Positions 1-8,602 of a stretch of 64,000 nt of DNA are shown piece by piece. The position numbers and the translations under genes were made by a program. How positions within the stretch are numbered: the stretch's first letter is position 1; every line of letters begins with the position of its first letter. The notes under the pieces are model-generated. The model saw only the letters and a program-made list of their open reading frames with translations, was not told the origin of the DNA and searched no databases. This DNA is from Staphylococcus warneri (GTDB lineage Bacteria > Bacillota > Bacilli > Staphylococcales > Staphylococcaceae): assembly GCF_900636385.1 (NCBI RefSeq), contig NZ_LR134269.1, positions 620,001-684,000 on the forward strand, given 5' to 3'.

Positions 1-1
1 A

Positions 2-301
2 TCTAGAATTCAAAGAGGCTATTTAGAACGTAAAGATGAGGATGAGCCGTTAAATCGTTTATTTAATACGAGTCCAGTATTCTCTCAAATTCCTGGTCCT
101 AATCATGTAGAAAATAGATATTTAACAGAAGACATTGCATATGGCTTAGTACTATGGTCTAGCTTGGGACGTGTGATTGATGTACCTACGCCTAATATTG
201 ATGCAGTGATTGTCATTGCTTCTACTATTTTAGAACGTGATTTCTTTGAAGATGGTCTAACAGTTGAGGAACTAGGATTAGATAAATTAGATTTAGAATA
301 G
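2..301 (+). CDS. Opine (octopine/nopaline-type) dehydrogenase, C-terminal fragment
   Basis: The gene is cut by the window start; frame 2 is open from the first base to a TAG at 299-301, giving about 99 residues. The visible part resembles the alpha-helical C-terminal domain of NAD(P)-dependent octopine/nopaline dehydrogenases, with the family-like stretch WSSLGRVIDVPTPNIDAV and an acidic helical end (EELGLDKLDLE). Such enzymes reductively condense an amino acid with a 2-oxo acid, but the NAD-binding half that would confirm this lies outside the window. The nhaC gene follows on the same strand after 65 bases, an order I recall from S. aureus. The substrate is unknown; this is not evidently the staphylopine enzyme because no cnt genes are visible. 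Confidence 0.7.
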   Translation, partial: SRIQRGYLERKDEDEPLNRLFNTSPVFSQIPGPNHVENRYLTEDIAYGLVLWSSLGRVIDVPTPNIDAVIVIASTILERDFFEDGLTVEELGLDKLDLE

Positions 302-366
302 TGATTTAAAAATATGGAAAGGAAAGAGGTCTTGTTTCAAAAAGAAAAGTAAAGGGGTTTAGATAT

Positions 367-1761
367 ATGAAAAGACAACCAACTTTTTTAGAGTCTATAT
401 CTACAATTATAGTTATGGTAATCGTAGTAACAACAGGATTTGTCATCTTTAATATACCTATTCAAGTTTTATTACTTATATCTTCAGCTTATGCAGCATG
501 TATTGCTTATCGGGTAGGATTACGTTGGGAAGATTTGGAAGAAGGGATATCTAAACGATTGAATACAGCGATGCCGGCGATATTTATTATTTTAGCTGTG
601 GGTATTATTGTAGGTAGTTGGATGTTCTCCGGTACTGTACCTGCACTTATTTATTATGGTCTTAATTTTTTAAATCCAAGTTATTTTCTAGTTTCTGCTT
701 TTATCATTAGTGCGATTACGTCAGTAGCGACTGGTACGGCATGGGGGTCAGCATCAACTGCTGGTATTGCGTTAATATCAATCGGAAATCAATTAGGTAT
801 TGAAAGTGGTATGGCTGCAGGCGCTATTATTGCTGGTGCAGTATTTGGTGACAAAATGTCACCACTATCAGATACGACCAACCTAGCCGCATTAGTTACA
901 AAAGTCAATATCTTTTCACATATTAGATCGATGATGTGGACTACGATACCTGCTTCTATCATTGGATTAATTGTCTGGTTTTTTGCAGGATTAAAATATC
1001 AAAGTCATACGAATCCTAAGCAAATTAAACAACTACTTCATGAATTAACACAGGTATACAATATTAATATATTTGTATGGATTCCATTAATTGTGATTAT
1101 AGTATGCTTACTATTAAAAATTTCTACTGTACCTGCGATGTTAATATCAAGTTTAAGTGCACTTTTAGTAGGAACATTTAACAATCATTTCAATATTGTT
1201 GATGGTTTCAAGGCAACATTTAATGGTTTTAGTCATACTATGGTAAATCAAAGTCATGTTTCAAATAGTGTCAAAGCACTAATAGAACAGGGTGGCATGA
1301 TGAGTATGACTGAAATTATCGTGACCATATTCTGTGGGTATGCATTTGCTGGTATTGTTGAAAAAGCCGGTTGTCTAGATGTTTTATTAAAGACAGTATC
1401 AAAAGGTGTGAATTCTGTTGGCACACTTATATTAGTAACAGTAGTATGTTGTCTCATGCTAGTTTTTGCAGCTGGTGTCGCATCTATCGTTATTATAATG
1501 GTAGGGGTACTTATGAAAGAAATGTTCGAAGAGAGACATTTATCCCAAACTGTATTATCTCGAACATTGGAAGATTCAAGTACAATGGTATTGCCTTTAA
1601 TACCTTGGGGAACATCAGGTATATACTATGCACATCAATTAAATGTAAGTGTTAATGACTTCTTTATATGGACCGTTCCTTGTTATATATGTGCAATCAT
1701 TGCAGTTATTTATGGCTTTACAGGAATAGGAATTAAAAAAATTAATAAAAGTGAAGTTTAA
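367..1761 (+). CDS. nhaC: NhaC-family Na+/H+ antiporter
   Basis: The 464-residue, very hydrophobic protein has about ten to twelve predicted membrane segments. NhaC-type antiporters exchange external protons for internal sodium in the cytoplasmic membrane. Supporting signs are the family segment GDKMSPLSDTTNLAA near residues 160-175, the upstream TGTAWGSASTAGIAL stretch, and a late conserved segment with SSTMVLPLIPWGTSG. The start is an ATG with AAAGGGG about 10 bases upstream. Length is normal for the family. The ion specificity cannot be read from sequence, so malate/lactate exchange (MleN-type members of the same family) is an alternative. Confidence 0.85.
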   Translation: MKRQPTFLESISTIIVMVIVVTTGFVIFNIPIQVLLLISSAYAACIAYRVGLRWEDLEEGISKRLNTAMPAIFIILAVGIIVGSWMFSGTVPALIYYGLNFLNPSYFLVSAFIISAITSVATGTAWGSASTAGIALISIGNQLGIESGMAAGAIIAGAVFGDKMSPLSDTTNLAALVTKVNIFSHIRSMMWTTIPASIIGLIVWFFAGLKYQSHTNPKQIKQLLHELTQVYNINIFVWIPLIVIIVCLLLKISTVPAMLISSLSALLVGTFNNHFNIVDGFKATFNGFSHTMVNQSHVSNSVKALIEQGGMMSMTEIIVTIFCGYAFAGIVEKAGCLDVLLKTVSKGVNSVGTLILVTVVCCLMLVFAAGVASIVIIMVGVLMKEMFEERHLSQTVLSRTLEDSSTMVLPLIPWGTSGIYYAHQLNVSVNDFFIWTVPCYICAIIAVIYGFTGIGIKKINKSEV

Positions 1762-1948
1762 ATGAATGAAAATGTGGAAAGTATTAAATAAGTTAAAACA
1801 ATTACATAGATATAAATTGTAGCGATTATATCTGAATGATGTTTTAACTGATAAATATCCTTCTAATTAGAGTAGTGATTGAGTTTTGTAGCGGAATTTA
1901 ATCATGAAATATTAGACTAAACGAATTCTTTTAAACAACATTTAATAA

Positions 1949-2059
1949 ATTGCCAATTATTATGTAGAAAAAGCGAATCAAGAAAGATTATTTGAATTTG
2001 TTTGTAACCAAGAACCGGGTAAGGTTGTAGCGATATTACCTGGTTTACTTGGTTATTAA
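1949..2059 (+). pseudogene. Short coding remnant, origin unknown
   Basis: Between two in-frame stops lies a 36-codon stretch with protein-like composition (for example YYVEKANQERLFEFV, then PGKVVAILPGLLGY, then TAA). It has no ATG/GTG start with a ribosome binding site near its beginning; the frame is closed just upstream by TAA at 1946-1948 and further stops. It therefore looks like the surviving C-terminal end of a decayed gene rather than a working small gene. I do not recognise the parent family. Chance open frame is the main alternative. Confidence 0.35.
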
Positions 2060-2124
2060 CGAGACAGTTATTTAGTTACTGTTCTCAATTAAATCGTTAA
2101 TATAATAGTTGCAATCATATAAAG

Positions 2125-2173
2125 AAACCGAGTATTACATTCACAATTTTGTGAACATAATACTCGGTTTTTT
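2125..2173. terminator. Rho-independent terminator of ssaA
   Basis: A perfect 13-bp stem, AAACCGAGTATTA (2125-2137) against TAATACTCGGTTT (2158-2170), encloses a second inner hairpin, TTCACA-ATTT-TGTGAA (2140-2155). A T run follows on the plus strand, and an interrupted T run (TTTCTTT) follows on the minus strand. It begins 19 bases past the ssaA stop and could act in both directions. Confidence 0.85.
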
Positions 2174-2191
2174 AAATATGACTAAAAATGA

Positions 2192-2941
2192 TTAGTGAAT
2201 GTAGTTATATGAACCAGCTTGACTAGCTGAGATAGTACGTGATGTTACTACACCAGGACCATGTCCATAGTTCATTTCAGAAACGCGAATTGAACCGTCA
2301 CTGTTTACACTTTCAACGTAAGCAACATGACCAAATCCACCTTGAGTTGTTTGTAAAATAGCACCTGCTGCTGGGCGATTATTTACAGTGTAACCTGCAG
2401 CTGCTGCAGCGTTTGCCCAATTATTAGCATTACCCCAAGTTGAACCAACTTTTCCACCTACACGGTCATATACATAATATGTACATTGTCCAGCAGTGTA
2501 TAAGTTTCCGCCATTTGAAGTTGCTCTTGATAATGAAATACCATTTGAAGATGGTGCAGATGTCGTAGTTACATGTACGTTATGGCTTGTTGCTGAATAA
2601 CTAGCACCTAAACCGCCTGTACGTTGTGGTGTGTTATAAGCTTGAGTGTTATAGCCATAATCATAATTATTATAATTGTAGTTATTGTAATTGTTGTAAG
2701 CTTGAGTATTGTAACCATAATCGTAGCTGTTATTATGGTTTACTTTGTCTGGGCTCCAATTTCCTTGCCAAGTGTAGTGGTAATTACCTTGTTGATCGAT
2801 TGTATATGAATAACTGTAAGAAGTTGGATCATTTGGGTTATATCCACCATTATTATTTTCTGCTGCTTGAGCATCATGATTTGCAAAAGCGAAAGTAGCG
2901 ATTCCTGCAGTTGCGATTGTAGCTGTAGCGATTTTTTTCAT
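2192..2941 (-). CDS. ssaA: Secreted CHAP-domain cell-wall amidase SsaA
   Basis: The 249-residue protein begins with a Sec signal peptide ([13 protein letters not shown]...[11 protein letters not shown]) and ends in a CHAP domain. Its likely catalytic residues are Cys153 in [13 protein letters not shown] and His205 in [14 protein letters not shown] proteins of the SsaA/IsaA group cleave peptidoglycan stem or cross-bridge peptides outside the cell. The linker is rich in Tyr and Asn and carries a 20-residue repeat. An in-frame ATG six codons upstream (2959) was rejected because it overlaps the GGAGG at 2954-2958 that serves the ATG at 2941. No LPXTG anchor or LysM domain is present. WalR-type boxes lie upstream, consistent with membership of the cell-wall-turnover regulon. 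Confidence 0.9.
   Translation of the reverse strand: MKKIATATIATAGIATFAFANHDAQAAENNNGGYNPNDPTSYSYSYTIDQQGNYHYTWQGNWSPDKVNHNNSYDYGYNTQAYNNYNNYNYNNYDYGYNTQAYNTPQRTGGLGASYSATSHNVHVTTTSAPSSNGISLSRATSNGGNLYTAGQCTYYVYDRVGGKVGSTWGNANNWANAAAAAGYTVNNRPAAGAILQTTQGGFGHVAYVESVNSDGSIRVSEMNYGHGPGVVTSRTISASQAGSYNYIH
2634..2753 (-). repeat. Two 60-bp tandem units in ssaA encoding a Tyr/Asn-rich repeat
   Basis: Two similar segments sit exactly 60 bases apart; the shared core CTTGAGT occurs at 2641 and 2701. They encode two copies of [11 protein letters not shown] spaced by 20 residues, separated by NYNNYNYNN. The units have diverged by several substitutions. The repeat lies in the linker between signal peptide and CHAP domain, so copy-number change would alter linker length without touching catalysis. 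Confidence 0.75.
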
Positions 2942-3064
2942 TTGATAAATATCCTCCAATTTATTTTTATAATTTTAATAGCATAAAAGCTATGTTTTTA
3001 TGTAAATGAATTCGTTCTTAACGACAAGCAATACTTTACCAAAAAAAAGTAGGTTTGTGGGCGT

Positions 3065-3081
3065 TGTTATGGATTTGTAAT
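3065..3081 (+). promoter_or_regulatory. Candidate WalR box upstream of ssaA
   Basis: The sequence TGTTAT-GGATT-TGTAAT fits the published WalR (YycF) consensus TGTWAH-N5-TGTWAH at every defined position. It lies 124 bases upstream of the ssaA start, written on the strand opposite to the gene. The WalKR system is known to control ssaA-type autolysin genes in staphylococci. Confidence 0.65.
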
Positions 3082-3193
3082 TTTTTGCTAATATTGTTAC
3101 ACAACTTAAAATAAAAATAATACGGCAATGATTTTGTTGAAATATGATGGTTATGCCATTTATTAAATGAATTTAAAATATTACGAAAAAATG

Positions 3194-3210
3194 TGTTACA
3201 TATCTGTAAA
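3194..3210 (+). promoter_or_regulatory. Second candidate WalR box between ssaA and the rsp-like gene
   Basis: TGTTAC-ATATC-TGTAAA also fits TGTWAH-N5-TGTWAH at every defined position and has the same orientation as the box at 3065-3081. It is 253 bases from ssaA and 350 bases from the rsp-like gene, so which promoter it serves is open. Confidence 0.5.
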
Positions 3211-3559
3211 CTTACAGAAAATTTAAATTGTATTATATTTTAAAGGATGAATAATAAATTAAAGCGTAGGACAACATCATTTAATAATATATGTAAAATA
3301 TGAACTGTTCTTAATAAATGATAGTTATCAACGAGTGATAAAATATATTGAAAAATGGATAAAGTAACTAATAGTCTAAAACATGCTGTTTAAATATAAA
3401 TGAAAATTGATATAATCTTTAAAAGAATTGATAGTATAGAATATTAAATCGTTATAAAATTGAATGTGAAGATAGAGGTTATCTAATTAAGAGATACTTA
3501 TTAAATCAAAGCATGAAGTTATGTGGATGATGTTATTGTAAGCAGCGTGAGGAAACAAC

Positions 3560-5542
3560 ATGATAGAAAACTATTCAGTCCGAATATTTCAGAATTTAAT
3601 TATTAATAATAGTAAAGAGTCAAATATCAAACTTATTTATTGGTTAAAAGGGACAGGTAACATGATCGTTAATTTAAAAAAGTATGAGATGTGGCCTGGT
3701 CGTGTTTTACTCGTAATGATGAATGATGTATATCAAATTAAAAGTGAAAATCAAGCTATAACTTGTTTAATAGAAGTTTCAACTAAGGATTTCTTGAGAT
3801 TTGTAACACCTCGAACAAGACTAATAGGTGGAGAAATACCAACGTCGAACTACTCAAAAATTACTGATCTACTAACCAAGTTAATCGAAATAAAATGTAT
3901 GAATCAAACAGAAGAAATGATGATTGATAAAATTATCAAATATTTATGTATTGAATTATGCTCAATCGCTTCAGATGAAAAAGGGAATCAGGGCATTTCA
4001 CTCATTTCAGAACCTATTCATAATTATTTAGTAGACAATCACTCAAGAAAAATAAATAAGAATGAATTAGTAAATGCAACTAATGTGCCAAGTCATCAAT
4101 TAACACAAATGTTTCAACATACACCTTATTATAGTTTTAACCAATATTTAAAACATATTAGACTAAAATTTTGTTTGATTGATATTTTATCAACCGATCA
4201 ATCAATCGAGTTTATTGCGATAAATCATGGTTTCAATCATTATTCTAGGTTTATCAAATTATTTAAAGATGCTTATGGTCAAACGCCAAAATTAATTAGA
4301 AAACTATATATAGAGACGTCTATCTCTAATAATAAAACAAAAGAAATTAAATTGGACGAAAGTATATTAAGACTTTTGAACCACGTGAATAAAGATAATC
4401 AACAATCATCTATGATGATTGATGTTCATTTCCCAGTAAGTAAACAGCGCAAAAGGATTGTCCCTCATCAATTATATATAGAAGTGGATAAATTAATAAC
4501 GCTCAGTCATTTTGATTTGTTGAAATTGAAAGAGAAATTGAATTATAGATGTAAGCCGATCCATATCATTATAGAAGTTGAATTAACTTCACTCATAAAA
4601 CAAAGCAAGGTATTTGAAGAACATTTAAATCAACGATTAAAAATGTTAAATGATGTGAATATGATTCCAGTTTATAAGATTAAAACAGAACACTCAGATG
4701 AATTGACTTCAATTGAAAAAATAGCCATCCAAAAATTAATCAAAATCTTATTTCAAATAAAAAGGCGATTTAAAAATGAAAAATTAGAAGTTTTAATTCG
4801 AGGGATTAATATTGATAGAATTAAAGAATTTAAACAATTATTGAATGTATATTTTGATGATTATCAATTAATTTGGTCTCCTTATCAACAACAATTAAAT
4901 ATGATTGATAAGGCTGAAAAACTAGTAGACATGATCATGATTCCTTTAAATAAAGTAAGTCAATTTGATTTTATTAAAAATGAAAAATTAATGATTAGTA
5001 ATTTGATAGAGGGTAATCATACTTGTTTTATCAAACAGTCGCATTTTAAACAATTTAAAGACATTTTTAAACAACTGAAAAATGTCAATGCTGTCTGTTT
5101 ACATTGGGATGATATTGATATGAAAGATATACAATTTTCTCAAATCACATCGACTCATTCCATATTGTTTTTATTGGATATTTATAATCAATTGCGTGGT
5201 AAAGTTATATTTGAGAATGCTAATTTGATAGTGTCTCATTATAGAAATGAATATCAGTGTATTGCACTACTAGATATACCAATGACTAAAAATCCTAATA
5301 TTGATTTTGTTCAATTCAATTTCGCAAATATAACTAATATCAATCATGCTGAAATTAACATGATAGACTATCAGCCTTTTATGAAGTCAACTAAAGGAGA
5401 TAGGAAATCAGATACAAGTGAGATTAAAACAGAAAATTTATATTGGATTGGTGAAATTTGTAAAAAAGAAATAGGTAAAAACACGATACAACTACCAAGT
5501 ATAGCAATGGTTCATATTAATATTTTAGTTAATGATGTATGA
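3560..5542 (+). CDS. rsp: Large AraC-family regulator, Rsp-like
   Basis: The 660-residue protein carries an AraC-type double helix-turn-helix at about residues 150-250 (INKNELVNATNVPSHQLTQMF and the second helix pair FIAINHGFNHYSRFIKLFKDAYG-QTP). About 400 further residues follow. The size and layout match the Rsp/Rbf group of staphylococcal AraC regulators, whose long C-terminal part resembles a degenerate barrel enzyme domain. In S. aureus, Rsp represses surface adhesins and controls toxin and biofilm genes. The position next to ssaA, with sarY-like and sarR genes after it, supports orthology. RBS is GAGG seven bases before ATG. It is about 40 residues shorter than I recall for S. aureus Rsp. 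Confidence 0.8.
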   Translation: MIENYSVRIFQNLIINNSKESNIKLIYWLKGTGNMIVNLKKYEMWPGRVLLVMMNDVYQIKSENQAITCLIEVSTKDFLRFVTPRTRLIGGEIPTSNYSKITDLLTKLIEIKCMNQTEEMMIDKIIKYLCIELCSIASDEKGNQGISLISEPIHNYLVDNHSRKINKNELVNATNVPSHQLTQMFQHTPYYSFNQYLKHIRLKFCLIDILSTDQSIEFIAINHGFNHYSRFIKLFKDAYGQTPKLIRKLYIETSISNNKTKEIKLDESILRLLNHVNKDNQQSSMMIDVHFPVSKQRKRIVPHQLYIEVDKLITLSHFDLLKLKEKLNYRCKPIHIIIEVELTSLIKQSKVFEEHLNQRLKMLNDVNMIPVYKIKTEHSDELTSIEKIAIQKLIKILFQIKRRFKNEKLEVLIRGINIDRIKEFKQLLNVYFDDYQLIWSPYQQQLNMIDKAEKLVDMIMIPLNKVSQFDFIKNEKLMISNLIEGNHTCFIKQSHFKQFKDIFKQLKNVNAVCLHWDDIDMKDIQFSQITSTHSILFLLDIYNQLRGKVIFENANLIVSHYRNEYQCIALLDIPMTKNPNIDFVQFNFANITNINHAEINMIDYQPFMKSTKGDRKSDTSEIKTENLYWIGEICKKEIGKNTIQLPSIAMVHINILVNDV

Positions 5543-5568
5543 CTGGTATGTAAAGGGGAAGATTCATC

Positions 5569-6285
5569 ATGCCAAATGTAAAAATAAAGACGTTTATTGC
5601 GCACTACATGATTATTAAAGTCGCTAACGATTATTTAAAATATTCATACCATTTAACATTTGATCATATTAAATTACTTTACTTTTTAGTTAATGAGAAA
5701 AACAATGAAAAGTATATGGATCTTAATCAACTTGAAATGGTCGAACAAAAAACAAAGATACTACAAATGTTACAATACTTATATCAACAACATTGGATTT
5801 TGAAAGATCGTAAGGATGAAGACCAACGACAATTAAGTATATCGATAACAGAGCTACAGAAACAAAAAATACATTTTTTATTTAGTGAACTTCTTGAAAT
5901 GCTTAATTCAAATCAATTAATTATAAATGCTACAACAAAACATTCTATTAAATATGTTATAACCTGTAATGAAATGATTAGTTACATTAGTCAATGTTTA
6001 AATAAATATAACCTTTCAATTGAAGAACTCTATGTACTAGCTACATTACTTATTAATGAAAATGAAATGACAATTAAGTATATGAGATATCAAACACAAA
6101 GAGGTGTTGTAGCTTTAAGTCCCAATATAAAGAAGTTGAAACAAAAGGGTTATATTATAAAAGAAAGATGTGTCGAAGATGAACGTACGATCAAACTTAA
6201 AATAAAACATTCTAATATGAACTTAGTCGTTTCTATCATTGAATCATGTTATGAAATTTTAAAAAAGGGAATTAAAGATATATAA
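5569..6285 (+). CDS. sarY: Two-domain SarA-family regulator, SarY-like
   Basis: The 238-residue protein looks like two fused SarA/MarR winged-helix units. Each unit ends in a wing with an acidic-basic motif (DRKDEDQRQLSIS near residue 83 and RCVEDERTIKLKI near 205), as in SarS, SarU and SarY, which are about 250 residues. Such proteins bind AT-rich promoter DNA and modulate virulence and surface-protein genes. It starts 26 bases after the rsp-like stop and is probably co-transcribed with it. Assignment to SarY rather than SarS or SarU rests on gene order (rsp before, sarR after). RBS is AAAGGGGAAG upstream of ATG. Confidence 0.75.
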   Translation: MPNVKIKTFIAHYMIIKVANDYLKYSYHLTFDHIKLLYFLVNEKNNEKYMDLNQLEMVEQKTKILQMLQYLYQQHWILKDRKDEDQRQLSISITELQKQKIHFLFSELLEMLNSNQLIINATTKHSIKYVITCNEMISYISQCLNKYNLSIEELYVLATLLINENEMTIKYMRYQTQRGVVALSPNIKKLKQKGYIIKERCVEDERTIKLKIKHSNMNLVVSIIESCYEILKKGIKDI

Positions 6286-6317
6286 ATAGATGAGTTATAG
6301 ATAGAAGGAGTTTGTGT

Positions 6318-6644
6318 ATGATTTTAGATAATGTCAATCCCAATGATTTATTCCCAACTGAAAAGAAAGGTCCTTCAGTGTTAGGAATTATGGATTACCA
6401 AGTTCAAGGACAATCTCAATTTGAGGGTGCATTTATAGCTACGTCTGAACGTTTAATTATGAATGTAGATATGAATGGTCAATTCTATTATAGAAATATT
6501 GGCTACGATGAAGTGAATGAAATTGAATATGATGGTGAAACAATTATATTTAATTTTAATATTGGTAAAATACCGATGCACGATTTTAAATCTAATGAAG
6601 TTCAAGCGTTTGTTGATTTTGTAAAAGATAAAATACAGGCTTAA
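6318..6644 (+). CDS. Small PH-domain-like protein of unknown function
   Basis: The 108-residue soluble protein has alternating beta-strand composition (FIATSERLIMNVDMN, IGYDEVNEIEYDGETIIFNF) and a C-terminal amphipathic helix (NEVQAFVDFVKDKIQ). This is the usual look of bacterial PH-like domains of the YvbH/bPH type. I chose ATG at 6318, seven bases after AAGGAG, over an in-frame TTG six bases earlier. It lies 32 bases after the sarY-like gene and before sarR, and is conserved there in S. aureus as far as I recall. No function is known to me. Confidence 0.75.
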   Translation: MILDNVNPNDLFPTEKKGPSVLGIMDYQVQGQSQFEGAFIATSERLIMNVDMNGQFYYRNIGYDEVNEIEYDGETIIFNFNIGKIPMHDFKSNEVQAFVDFVKDKIQA

Positions 6645-6700
6645 ACAAGCGGTTATAAGAAATATTTGAAATGAAACTGTCAATACTACTAATGATATAT

Positions 6701-6748
6701 AGCGATATGCCATGATAATACGTATTATTATGGCATATCGTTATTTTT
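6701..6748 (+). terminator. Rho-independent terminator after the rsp/sarY/PH-like gene group
   Basis: An 18-bp stem pairs CGATATGCCATGATAATA (6703-6720) with TATTATTATGGCATATCG (6723-6740), with one mismatch and a two-base loop. It is followed by TTATTTTTATTTT. It closes the three-gene unit before the separate sarR promoter. Confidence 0.8.
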
Positions 6749-6944
6749 ATTTTAATATTGCTTAGCAATTTATTATTTGTAAAAATCCAACTAATCAAAT
6801 GGGAATTATAAAAATTTTAAAATATACGCTTTCAGAATAAGTGGTAAATTTGTGATATATATATTTTAATAACCATGAAAAAAGTTAAATAAATGTTTGA
6901 GAAAAGAAATAAATATATAAATGCAAATTCGAGTAATAAAATTA

Positions 6945-6973
6945 TTGAATTTTTAAACTTGTTTGTTTAAAAT
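6945..6973 (+). promoter_or_regulatory. Candidate sigma-A promoter of sarR
   Basis: TTGAAT (6945-6950) and TAAAAT (6968-6973) are separated by exactly 17 bases. They lie about 95 bases ahead of the sarR start, which would give a leader of roughly 85 nucleotides. The remainder of the 421-base gap (6645-7065) holds only the terminator above and AT-rich DNA. Confidence 0.6.
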
Positions 6974-7065
6974 GAACTTTGTAACATGGGTGGAGATCAA
7001 TTCAGTAAGATGAAATTATGTAAACCTTGCTACAACAAGATGTGCATCAGAGGAGTGGTTTTAGA

Positions 7066-7407
7066 ATGGCAAAAATAAAAAATATTAATGATTTAGTTGA
7101 CGCTACATTTCAAGTGAAAAAATTCTTTAGAGATACAAAAAAGCAATATAATCTTAACTATGAAGAAATTTATATTCTGAATTACATATTAAAAAGTGAG
7201 TCTAATGAAATATCTTCTAAAGAAATTGCAACATGTTCTGAATTTAAACCATATTACTTAACTAAAGCATTACAAAAATTAAAAGAGTTAAATTTATTAT
7301 CTAAAAAGAGAAGCGTGCATGACGAACGTACAGTAATAGTTTTTGTGACAAAAGAACAAAAGGATAAAATTAAGCAACTCATTGATGAATTAGAACAATA
7401 TATCTAA
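7066..7407 (+). CDS. sarR: SarA-family transcriptional regulator SarR
   Basis: The 113-residue single-domain protein is close to S. aureus SarR along its full length. It shares the opening [20 protein letters not shown], the helix-turn-helix [20 protein letters not shown] and the wing [15 protein letters not shown]. SarR binds sarA promoters and other sar/agr targets and lowers their expression. ATG at 7066 was chosen over an upstream in-frame TTG (7027) because the S. aureus protein starts here and AGAGGAG precedes it. It is transcribed alone, between a terminator upstream and a bidirectional one downstream. Confidence 0.92.
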   Translation: MAKIKNINDLVDATFQVKKFFRDTKKQYNLNYEEIYILNYILKSESNEISSKEIATCSEFKPYYLTKALQKLKELNLLSKKRSVHDERTVIVFVTKEQKDKIKQLIDELEQYI

Positions 7408-7765
7408 GTGACTTGTTTTATTATATTTTATATTTAATGGTTCAAATTCAGATAATTAATTGTGATGGAAAGCAAGTTTTGGAATTGAGTAAGAAAGTGG
7501 AGCATTAGTTGTTACGCTTTTATCGTGTAGCTAGGGAATTATAGGTGTTTATCATTATAAACTTATTGGAAAATGGGTGTGTTTCAAGGTTAATGAATGT
7601 TTTCTTATTGTAGATACGATAAAAATGATCCATTAACCACAAACTGAATAGCATCTTAATTACATAATTTAGCTTCGCCCCTTATTTTTCAAATAAAGAA
7701 AGGCTTGGTTACCAAATGGCAACCAAGCCTTTTTAAATTTTAATCATTTTGACACTTGATTCACA
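7408..7765. other. Convergent gap between sarR and ureD
   Basis: This 358-base AT-rich stretch has no open frame with a ribosome binding site. Only the bidirectional terminator at 7699-7732 is recognisable. I see no RNA gene or repeat in the remainder. Confidence 0.5.
7699..7736. terminator. Bidirectional terminator shared by sarR and the urease operon
   Basis: AAAGGCTTGGTT (7699-7710) pairs with AACCAAGCCTTT (7721-7732), closing a ten-base loop. A T run follows on the plus strand and TTTATTTGAAAAAT on the minus strand. It lies between the convergent sarR and ureD stops. Confidence 0.85.
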
Positions 7766-8602
7766 TTAATATTTTCTTAAGAAATTTAAATTTCTATCAT
7801 ACAGCATATTAGCAATATAAGCTTGAACTGTTTCAAGGATCTTTTCAATATACTGTGTACGGTTAGATAAAATTCTAATCGATAGCCCGTGTGTTGGTAA
7901 TTGTGAAATGCCAAGTCGACAATTTAATTCTTTCTCAAAATGTTTAATTTGATCATAAACCTCATCGATAAATCTTTGATTTACATTAGGATGAATAAAA
8001 TAAGCTGATCCTAAATGAGTATAATTTTCCATATAACCAATAGAATCTATTGAATTTTTTTCGGGATTTAACATAAGGTTATCATAAGTTACTAATTCAT
8101 TATCGATGTATATTTCATTTACCAAATGCATATACTTATATGAAAAGTTTTTATCTTCTGATGAATAACCAGGTGTAAGAATATCAGTATAAAACATGGC
8201 ACTGGTTTGATCTAAGTCAAAGCGATTGTATTGATAAAATTTAGCATTTTCGTATGCAATAATTGGATCTGCCACATATTCCATGTATGCGTTTGGCTTT
8301 AAATGGAATGTTTGATACTGTTCCACTCTGTCGTTTAATGTTTTATAAATTTTCGTCGCACCTTGAGAAGTCAGTGTTACACTAGCATTTTCTTCAATAT
8401 TAAAATTCATTGAATAACGATCACCGTCAAGATAACCACCACCGACATTAACAATATAGAAAGTAGGGATGGTTGATCCGTTTAAATATACTGGACGAAT
8501 AACTTTTAATGCTTTTTCAAAAAAGATATCACGTGCAACAGAACGACTTCCATTATTAAATACGGTTAAATCAAGTTGACCTGTCCAAGCTTGTTGAGAC
8601 AT
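7766..8602 (-). CDS. ureD: Urease accessory protein UreD (UreH)
   Basis: The 278-residue protein matches the UreD family: an all-beta scaffold that binds the urease apoenzyme and, with UreF and UreG, delivers nickel to the active site. Recognisable parts are the N-terminal [32 protein letters not shown] and [14 protein letters not shown]. It is the last gene of the operon, and its ATG overlaps the ureG stop by one base (TAATG). A terminator follows 33 bases after the stop. Length is normal for Gram-positive UreD. Confidence 0.93.
   Translation of the reverse strand: MSQQAWTGQLDLTVFNNGSRSVARDIFFEKALKVIRPVYLNGSTIPTFYIVNVGGGYLDGDRYSMNFNIEENASVTLTSQGATKIYKTLNDRVEQYQTFHLKPNAYMEYVADPIIAYENAKFYQYNRFDLDQTSAMFYTDILTPGYSSEDKNFSYKYMHLVNEIYIDNELVTYDNLMLNPEKNSIDSIGYMENYTHLGSAYFIHPNVNQRFIDEVYDQIKHFEKELNCRLGISQLPTHGLSIRILSNRTQYIEKILETVQAYIANMLYDRNLNFLRKY

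Larger units (their letters stand above)
1762..2191. other. Intergenic region with a degraded coding remnant and a terminator
   Basis: This 430-base gap between nhaC and the convergent ssaA holds a short in-frame coding-like remnant (1949-2059) and a strong inverted repeat (2125-2170), both listed separately. The rest is AT-rich with many stops in all frames, and I see no further gene in it. Confidence 0.6.
2942..3559. other. Divergent regulatory region between ssaA and the rsp-like gene
   Basis: A 618-base, AT-rich gap with no gene. It contains two sequences matching the WalR direct-repeat consensus (3065-3081 and 3194-3210), a weaker third one at 3095-3111 (TGTTAC-N5-TTAAAA) and a CodY-like 15-mer at 3209-3223. 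I could not assign clear -35/-10 pairs for either flanking gene. The size of the region is in keeping with promoter DNA controlled by several regulators. Confidence 0.6.

Noticed and set aside
2624..2898. Two overlapping plus-strand open frames opposite ssaA
   Set aside because: Their odd Ile/Val- or Tyr/Cys/Asn-rich translations arise from the complement of the Tyr/Asn-rich ssaA linker.
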